Assembly: GCF_010183535.1 (NCBI RefSeq)
Contig: NC_071330.1
Span: forward strand, 8,227,717 to 8,291,716
DNA from: Caenorhabditis remanei
Lineage: Eukaryota; Nematoda; Chromadorea; Rhabditida; Rhabditidae
Direction of reading: 5' to 3'
DNA length: 64,000 nucleotides
In this document: piece by piece, positions 57,219 to 64,000 of the stretch
Layout of the letters: the number at the start of each line of letters is the position of its first letter
Numbering within the stretch: the stretch's first letter is position 1
Notes under the pieces: generated by a model
Seen by the model: only the letters and a program-made list of their open reading frames with translations
Databases searched by the model: none
Told to the model about the DNA's origin: nothing
Translations under genes and position numbers: made by a program

Positions 57219-57489
57219 GGGCATTATGCGAGTGATTCCATTAAATTATAACATTTTCTGCCCGTTTAATTCATCCAAGTCAGAATTACTGAGTAAGAAA
57301 TGTTTATATTCAGCAAAACCCCTTTCCAATCGATTGGCAGGATTTGAAATAGAATTATAATCATTCAATGTCATCAAACTTGAAATGGGTTTTGCTGAAT
57401 ATAAACATTTCTTACTCAGTAATTCTGACTTGGATGAATTAAACGGGCAGAAAATGTTATAATTTAATGGAATCACTCGCATGGTGCCC
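57218..57489. mobile_element. Foldback element with ~95-bp arms
   Basis: Two nearly perfect inverted arms (57227-57318 and 57388-57480) surround a ~70-base loop. The ends are CGGGCA and its complement. It sits immediately between two copies of the GAGACCCC repeat, so it probably inserted into that repeat. The identical peptide read on both strands is just the palindrome. Confidence 0.8.
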
Positions 57490-58012
57490 GAGACCCCACA
57501 AATTCCGAGGAAAAGATTGCAATCTAGTTCGAATTTCTGCAGACCCAGTTTGCAAATGTGGGGAAATCCCGAATGACCTTTCTTCTTTCGAAAGAAAAGT
57601 AAATAAAATGTATTATTGCGTCATATCTGCTTTTTTCTCACTCCTTTTGCCCCCGCAGTAATATAGAATCAGAGAAAAAGAGAAGAAAGAAAGAAAGCGA
57701 GCAAAAAATACATGCCGCCAGAGCTTACACCTCTGGTTTAACAAGTTGGCTTCATTTTCAGCTGTCTTTTCTGTTAACATGTGATTTTTCAATTCGCTAA
57801 ATACTTCAGTCTAAAGTTCCAAGGTCCAAACTGATAAGATGAAAGCACTGCAATAATCTGATTTTGGGTGCAACTTTTTTTTCTCACTGATAAGAGGTTT
57901 TCCTGATGACTGTTTCTCATTTTCTTTTTAAGAAGCTTATTTTATAGTCAAGTTAACTTTTTTCTGTGTAATTGATTCTTTTCCCTTTTTAATTTATTCT
58001 TTTATCCAGAAA

Positions 58013-59310
58013 ATGGCTCCGTTGCCACGTGTCAAGTGTTACTTCGATGTGGGTTGTCCCAATTCGTGGATCACCGTCCAGGTAAATTTGATTTCTGAAA
58101 ACTTGTTTTTGATTGAAGCCCAACTTCCAAATTGTGTTTTTCCGGGTTCGTTCGTCAGTTGTCCTTCAGTTCTCATGCTTTTCACGTGAAGAAGAGAAAT
58201 TTTTCATGAGATTCGGAGAGGGAATAACGAATGTGCCTCTTCTCTTTTTTTGAATGTTTTTCGTGCCCGGAAGTTGAAAGATATTATGTCTAGGCTAAAA
58301 AGTGTGATCTGATTCGCAACAAGGGTTTGATATTCAACTACAAAAATTATATTATTTCAGGCACTTACATCACATAGTTCTCTCTTCGAACGAGTTGATT
58401 TTGAGCCAGTTTGTGACTTCAAAATAGGAATTCTACACAATGCACAAATCTGGAATCAGCGTAGACAAGTACACAACTCCCGATTGTGGAAGTCCAAAAA
58501 AGGTGAATAATCGAAAATGCTGCCTAGAACTATCTTTCTAATTTTTGTCCCAAAGACATTAAATTACCGTTAAGAAGTAGTTTCAGAAGTTCCAGAGAGT
58601 GTGGAGAGTGAGGAAACTTTATCTGAATTGGGAATTCTTCAAAAAATCGACGAACGTGGGAAAAAACTGATTGGTTGTGAACGCGTAGAGCCACCAATGG
58701 ATTGGAGAAATGTGAGCTGAAATTTTGATATGAAACTTTGAAAAATATTTTATTCAGACCTACAAATCAGTGGTGTCTCGTGGCTCTGTTATTCCTCAGT
58801 TATTCCTCACTTCAATTCGTGAACGTTACCCGGACCTTTATCAAACAGCAATCCATCATTTGGGTAAACTTTATGTTTTGAACTACCTCACAACCTTAAA
58901 TGTTCAGGCAATCGTCTTTGGAATCAACGTCTCCCGGTTCATTATGGTTGTCATATGTCAACTGTATCTCGTGAACTTGGGATCCCATTCAAAAATGCTG
59001 AAGACATTATTGCACGTCTCTCATCACCAGAAAATCGATCACTCCTTCACAAGAATTGTAAAGAAGCAGTCGACTTCAAAGTGAGTAATTTTCATCCTGT
59101 TCATTGAAAACAAAAATTGCGAGATAACACAAATCAACAACTTTTCAGCTCACCGAAGCACCTGGGCTGATATTGACTACCGACGATGGAGATACCATAA
59201 AAGTGGATACAATCAACGATATTTTCGATGACAGTATTATGATTTCTAAGCTTTCGAGTATTTCACCAACAACTCGTATCGAACAAAAAATGTCGGCGAA
59301 CCGACTTTAA
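58013..59310 (+). CDS. Kappa-class glutathione transferase / DsbA-like thioredoxin-fold protein, 258 aa
   Basis: Exons 58013-58081, 58361-58502, 58587-58711, 58758-58863, 58908-59080 and 59149-59310 join in phase. The N-terminal beta strand KCYFDVGCPNSW matches the kappa GST/2-HCCA isomerase start, where the Ser of (C/S)PxSW is the catalytic residue that activates glutathione. FEPVCDFKIGILHNA corresponds to the next strand of the fold. An all-helical insert (about 60-170) is expected; the end returns to the thioredoxin fold (NRLWNQRLPVHYG, LGIPFKNAEDII, APGLILTTDDGDTI). C. elegans gstk genes are mitochondrial or peroxisomal; no targeting signal is obvious here. TTATCCAG directly before the ATG suggests trans-splicing. 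Confidence 0.85.
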
Positions 59311-59591
59311 ACACTATTCTTCTACTTGCTCATTTTTTTTCATATTTCACCTCTTTTTTTCATGTTACTCGCTTCAGTTTAGTTCCTCTTTTTTTTATTA
59401 CTATTTGTGCCTCTCGGTGATTCTCAACAAATCTATCAAATTGCATGTTTTATCTCCGGTGTTTGTTTCTATTTATCCTTTTTCAACTCGAGTTCTGTCG
59501 CATGAATACACATTTTCCAGTTATCTCAGGTTATTATTTAAATTGGTTTTATCAAGCAAAGTACAGACTATAAAGACAATTATTGTTGATA

Positions 59592-59656
59592 CGCATGCAA
59601 AGTAGTTGCCCATTGGTTGCAAAGTAGTTGCATGCAAAGTAGTTGCCCATTGGTTA
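59592..59656. repeat. Short direct repeats
   Basis: GCAAAGTAGTTGCCCATTGG and shorter GCAAAGTAGTTGC units are repeated two to three times just to the left of the large inverted-repeat element. Confidence 0.8.
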
Positions 59657-60430
59657 TGGGCCTATTCTTGGCAAGCAAAAAACGTTTTTCGCTGCTTTTT
59701 TTTCGATTCACGGAACCAGAAAATCAGCTGATTTTTGAACGTTTTCGCTGGTGTTTTTACCGTTCGCTTCGAGACCTGCGGTGTCGAAAAAGGCATGTGC
59801 CAGCGAAAAATAGTTTTTCGCTGCTTCTTTCCGATTCACGAGAGAAGGAAATCAGCGAAAAACTATTTTTCGCTGGCACATGCCTTTTTCGACACCGCAG
59901 GTCTCGAAGCGAACGGTAAAAACACCAGCGAAAAACGTTTAAAAATCAGCGAAAAACTAATGGGCCTATTCTTGGCAAGCAAAAAACGTTTTTCGCTGCT
60001 TTTTTTTCGATTCACGGAACCAGAAAATCAGCGAAAAACTCTTGGTTTTTCGCTGATTTTTAAACGTTTTTCGCTGGTGTTTTTACCGTTCGCTTCGAGA
60101 CCTGCGGTGTCGAAAAAGGCATGTGCCAGCGAAAAATAGTTTTTCGCTGATTTCCTTTTCTCGTGAATTGGAAAGAAGCAGCGAAAAACTATTTTTCGCT
60201 GGCACATGCCTTTTTCGACACCGCAGGTCTCGAAGCGAACGGTAAAAACACCAGCGAAAAACTAAGAGTTTTTCGCTGATTTTCTGGTTCCGTGAATCGA
60301 AAAAAAAGCAGCGAAAAACGTTTTTTGCTTGCCAAGAATAGGCCCATAAGAGATTTTCGCTGATTTTCTGGTTCCGTGAATCGAAAAAAAAGCAGCGAAA
60401 AACGTTTTTTGCTTGCCAAGAATAGGCCCA
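59657..60430. mobile_element. Self-nested TIR element, TGGGCCTATTC ends, TWA target sites
   Basis: The outer element begins TGGGCCTATTCTTGGC and ends with its complement, flanked by TTA on both sides (59654-59656 and 60431-60433). Inside lies a second full copy (59961-60346) with the same ends, flanked by TAA on both sides. The inner copy is about 386 bp, and the outer copy without it is about the same. Each copy is itself nearly a perfect hairpin built of AAAACG/GCGAAAAA words and a GTTCGCTTCGAGACC arm. There is no transposase. Three-base TWA duplications suggest PIF/Harbinger-type mobilisation. Confidence 0.85.
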
Positions 60431-60548
60431 TTAGAGAGTATTCAGCTGGATCACAAATTACAGATACTCTGATCATAAAAAGAAATATTAATAGTTAAAA
60501 AATTGTTGGATATCAGGAAAGTTGGAATAAAGAAGAGTAAACAATACG

Positions 60549-62118
60549 CTACGGAGGTAATTCGAAATTATGCCAGACGATCATTTTGAATGAGTTTTGA
60601 TGAATTCGAATTGATGCAAATGTTCCATCGAACTTCACAACATCACGATAGAAACAATCAAGTTCGATGATATCAGATTCTCCGATTAATTGAGAATAGT
60701 TTCTGAAATATTCGATTAGATTCAGAACAGATTCGGAATAACTCACCTTTCTCCTCTGCGGAAAATATTTGAATGATTTGAGTAATCGATGAGACTTCTT
60801 TCGATTTCTTTCCAAGGAAGAGTCTGTTCCATTTGGTGTAATTGATTATCATACGCTATTCTTCTTTGTTCTTTTATTGCTTGATCTTGTGCCAGTTCGT
60901 CTTCATCATCTGATGAATCTGAGTCATCACTTCCTTCTTCTCTTTCTACAGGTACATTTGGAGCTGCTGGATTATAATGGAAAACGGGAAGAACAGGAAC
61001 AAAATATTGAAGTTGAGATCGGTCGAATACAGAAGATCCAGTGAAATTGACGTGAAGAGTTTTCAAATGGGAATTCGACTCTCCGTTTTTCCACATTTTT
61101 ACAAAATTAATCAGATCTAAATCACTGATGTTAGCTCCATCGATATAGATATTCTCGCATTTCATGAGAAATAAGTCATTGATATTGATCCAATCATTCT
61201 GTCTGATGATCAGATTCTTGATTTCATATAATTTGTAATGTTGATCTCTTCTTCCAACTTTTCCATTCAATGAAAGTGTTTCGTATATTTGACAGTTATC
61301 TTGAATGTATTTTGCATCCTCATCAGCCATTTTATCTCCGATTAACTGTAGAGTTTGACAACGTTTGAATTCTGGAATTCCTAAGAGTCCAATCACATTC
61401 TTGATTGTATTCACATCAATATCCAATTGACCAATCATTGTAGTTCTGAATATATCAGCAAAATGATCATAGAAACGATAGAGTCCACCGAATAGTGATT
61501 TGTCTTCCAGGCATACATTTATTGTCTTTTCACTGATTGCCCTGGAAATAATTATTGTCTTCAAAACTTCTCAACTTTTTTTGGTTGTTTCTGTGTTTTA
61601 CATCTTGACAAAACTTCTGATCATTTAATAGCAGTTCAGCTAAAATAAAAGTATAAATATATGTAGATTAATATTTTTCTATTGTTGAGCTGGCTTTGAA
61701 TTAGACAACGGAAATGCTTGTTGTTTTCTGAAGTTTTCAAGTTTCAATTTATATTTTTTTAATCAATTTATATTATAAACTCACGAATAGAAGAACTTGA
61801 GACCCTTGATTTCTCCAGTTCTTATCTTTACATCTCTAGGAAATGGTTGATTAAAAATGAATTCTAACTGGTTTTCTGAACGGAAATCCAATCGCATCGA
61901 TGGGATTTTCGAGAATGAAACAGAGTGTTTGATACATCTCACTCCTGCTTCCTTGATTTTTCCCTCAAGTTTTCGGGAGAGTCGAGATAATTCGAATCTA
62001 AACATTTAAAAATTGAAGTGAGAAATAAAATCGAAACTAACAATTCAATTGAATCCATCATTTCGAATATCAATTGTGCAACCGGAACTGGATAGTGATA
62101 CATTGCACAGAAAAGCAT
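60549..62118 (-). CDS. F-box protein with FBA-type domain (fbxb/sdz-33-like), 412 aa
   Basis: Exons (minus) 62118-62042, 61997-61785, 61541-60747 and 60702-60549 chain in phase. The F-box-like start is PVPVAQLIFEMMDSIELFELSRLSRKL (residues about 10-36, shown in parts). The FBA-type C-terminal domain carries SDLDLINFVKMWKNGESNSHL, a hallmark of the large nematode fbxb class. An unusual acidic insertion (EEGSDDSDSSDDEDELAQ) and a charged spacer follow this domain. Such proteins are SCF adaptors in a fast-evolving Caenorhabditis family. Intron 2 (61542-61784) is 243 nt. Confidence 0.8.
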
Positions 62119-62603
62119 TTTTGTATCTAGTAGGTGGATGGAGTAAAAAGAAAAGAGAGGGGCGAGGAGGGGTTGCGAAGGAGATGTGAATGACCGTAGC
62201 AGAGGTCAATGCTAAGAAGAAGAGGGGGCGTTTGGCATATGGAAGAAGGAAGAGAATGCAAATAGAGAGAGAGACAGAGAGAGAGAGAAGAGGTGAACAT
62301 AGAGGTTGCTTCCATTGTGCAGTGAGGACATGCGTGGCCCTTCTTCAAGGAGAGCAACTGTTTTAAATGATTGCATCGAGAAGTTCTGTAAGGTGCGGTC
62401 TTCATTATTGTAATCGTCCACGCTAATTAAGAATATTTCTATGGTTCTAAACATTTCCAAAGTCTTTCGGATTTCATTATTTTTTTCTGACTTTAATTCG
62501 TTTTCAATCTTGAGAAAGATATATCCTCTTAAAAATATATATTTAGATGATTAATTATTTCCAAACAGATAAAATACATTTTTTGGGAGTATATCACAGA
62601 TTA
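62119..62603. repeat. Intergenic with a GA dinucleotide tract
   Basis: No gene is visible. A purine run AGAGAGAGAGACAGAGAGAG is at about 62264-62292. Confidence 0.6.
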
Positions 62604-64000
62604 TTAAAGCGATGGAATACTGTAATTCGTATAAGTTTTTCCACCCCAAGTAATTCTTTTTCCAGTTGCATATATAGAAGTACAGTCTTCGGAAATACAA
62701 AGAGTGAGACTTTCGAATGGATCGATTTGTCTCGAAATTTGAAATAACAGTCCACTTCCACAACAACGATCGAAATCATCACAGAATCCACGTCTGAAAA
62801 CAAACAAAAATTGAATACAGACCATTAAAATGTTTGAAAACGAACGCTTCTTTTCTGAAATCATCATCCCATGGCCTCATTTCCAATCCACGAGTTATTA
62901 TTGATTGATCTCTCACTTGAGAACCCCAGAGAAGAAGTTGTTTGAAGTCGAAAACTGATTTCCCACTGGCCCAATTCTAGAATCATTGAATACTTTTATT
63001 ATTGAATTTGAAGCAGACTTTTATAAATTGATTAATGCCGTCATCAGTGATGTTAATGCAATCAAAACTGATTATCTTCGCTTTCAAATGAACCAGTTGA
63101 TCGTCAGTAAACGCAGATGTACCTCGGAAACTGAACTGCAAAGCATTCATAATCTGAAATAAAATCAAGTAACTACAGACCATTTTTCAATAACCTGTGG
63201 CAAGCTGAGAATTTCCGGAGATAAAATGAATGAATGAGGATCAATATTTACTGGAGATAACGACACATCAATCAGATTCTCTGGAACTTTCTCCAGCCAC
63301 CAACGGAAATGATCCATCGAATCAGCTCCGATTCGTAAATATTTGCAACAGGGCAAAGACCGAATTATACTTTTTTCGATGGGATAATTCGCCTAACAAT
63401 AAAATAATTGTTTGAGAATGCCGTATTCATTACCATTTGAACATTGAAACTTCTAATTTCAAATTTAGATTTTCTCATCCATTCCTCAACAAATTTCACC
63501 GATTCCTCATAATAATTACATGATTTCAAAATGGAATTTCTCTTCTCCGGTTTCCCTCTCTGATTATATTTAATCCATTGAATTTGAATATCGTTTTCCA
63601 ATTGAGAAAATACTAATTCAAAGTGATTTCCTGAATTAAAATTCTTGTCAAATTGAACTTGAACCAACACATTATCCTAGAATAAAATAAATTTTCTTTA
63701 CATTATAAATGGAATATGTAAACTTACGAATTCCTCGGAACTTAAAGAATAATGATTCTTTTTGTTGTCTTTAATCTCGATTTTGTCCACTTTCAATGGT
63801 ACCTTTTTCACTGTTTCATAGTCTAATTTCGAACAAACCGATAGTTTGACTCTTGATTTGTAATCCAATAATTTGATAACTTCAATCCGACAATCTTCAT
63901 CCAAAAATGACCATTTTTCGAATCCGCCAATGAAATTAATCAATAAATTAATATCTTTTTTCGTGGCTTTTCTTGTAAGATTGGGCTTTTTTTCTTCGTC
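62604..64000 (-). CDS. F-box protein with FBA-type domain, N-terminus beyond the right edge
   Basis: Exons (minus) are right edge-63728, 63676-63434, 63392-63195, 63153-63019, 62976-62846 and 62793-62604, all in phase. The F-box is near the edge (WSFLDEDCRIEVIKLLDYKS, then CSKLDYETVKK). The FBA-type region includes TDDGINQFIKNWASGKS and the terminal CISEDCTSIYATGKRITWGG. The frame stays open to base 64000 (DEEKKPNLTRK), so the start lies outside the window. It is arranged in tandem with the gene at 60549-62118, consistent with local duplication of this family. The last donor (GC/GTTCG) is chosen because only it restores the family's C-terminal frame. Confidence 0.78.

Noticed and set aside
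57094..57482. Matching ORFs on both strands starting MRVIPLNYN
   Set aside because: Explained by the foldback palindrome; no gene.
59617..60476. Arg/Phe-rich ORFs (LFLASKKRFSLLFFRF) on both strands
   Set aside because: They are translations of the nested inverted repeat.
61600..61660. Possible extra exon in the F-box gene (ELLLNDQKFCQD)
   Set aside because: It breaks phase on both sides, while exons 61785 and 61541 join directly in frame.
1..64000. CRISPR arrays, rRNA, tRNA, phage or plasmid features
   Set aside because: None seen by eye; the window is eukaryotic and I could not run a dedicated tRNA or ncRNA search.

Overview
This window reads as genomic DNA of a Caenorhabditis-type nematode. 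It is AT-rich, its introns are short with the strong worm acceptor TTTTCAG, several start codons sit directly behind such an acceptor (suggesting spliced-leader trans-splicing), and many genes are recognisable orthologues of C. elegans chromosome III genes. I built the gene models by hand from splice signals and reading phase; nearly all multi-exon models close in frame, but nothing was checked against transcripts or databases.

Left block (1-20.7 kb): the 5' half of a CNOT1/let-711-like gene (-), a secreted Pro- and Q/N-rich protein (+), coq-2 (-) with two homologous 134-nt alternative exons, byn-1/bystin (-) whose 2.2-kb last intron contains a whole SH2-tyrosine kinase gene (+), inf-1/eIF4A (-) and the coiled-coil gene flap-1 (+). 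From memory this matches the C. elegans F57B9 neighbourhood.

Middle block (20.7-39.1 kb): a ~6.8-kb gene-poor stretch leads to pdf-1 (+), which encodes two PDF neuropeptides. A run of minus-strand genes follows: a small Lys-rich membrane protein, a two-pore (TWK) potassium channel, an F-box protein, a PCID2/Thp1-like mRNA-export factor and a small multi-pass membrane protein. Some spacings (about 200-450 bp) would fit operons.

Right block (39.1-64 kb): brd-1/BARD1 (-) and a MYBBP1A/Pol5-like gene (+) diverge from a 263-bp shared promoter. Each carries, in a ~950-bp intron on the opposite strand, an intact gene for a small secreted Cys-rich protein. Next come a nematode F-box protein (+), brc-2/BRCA2 (-), a repeat-rich stretch with foldback elements, a kappa-class GST/DsbA-like gene (+), a 774-bp self-nested inverted-repeat element and two F-box/FBA-type genes (-), the last running off the right edge.

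The items most worth following up are the three opposite-strand nested genes, the coq-2 mutually exclusive exons, a missing canonical splice acceptor in pdf-1, and a TIR element family with TWA target duplications that has inserted into itself. I found no rRNA, tRNA, CRISPR array, plasmid or phage feature.
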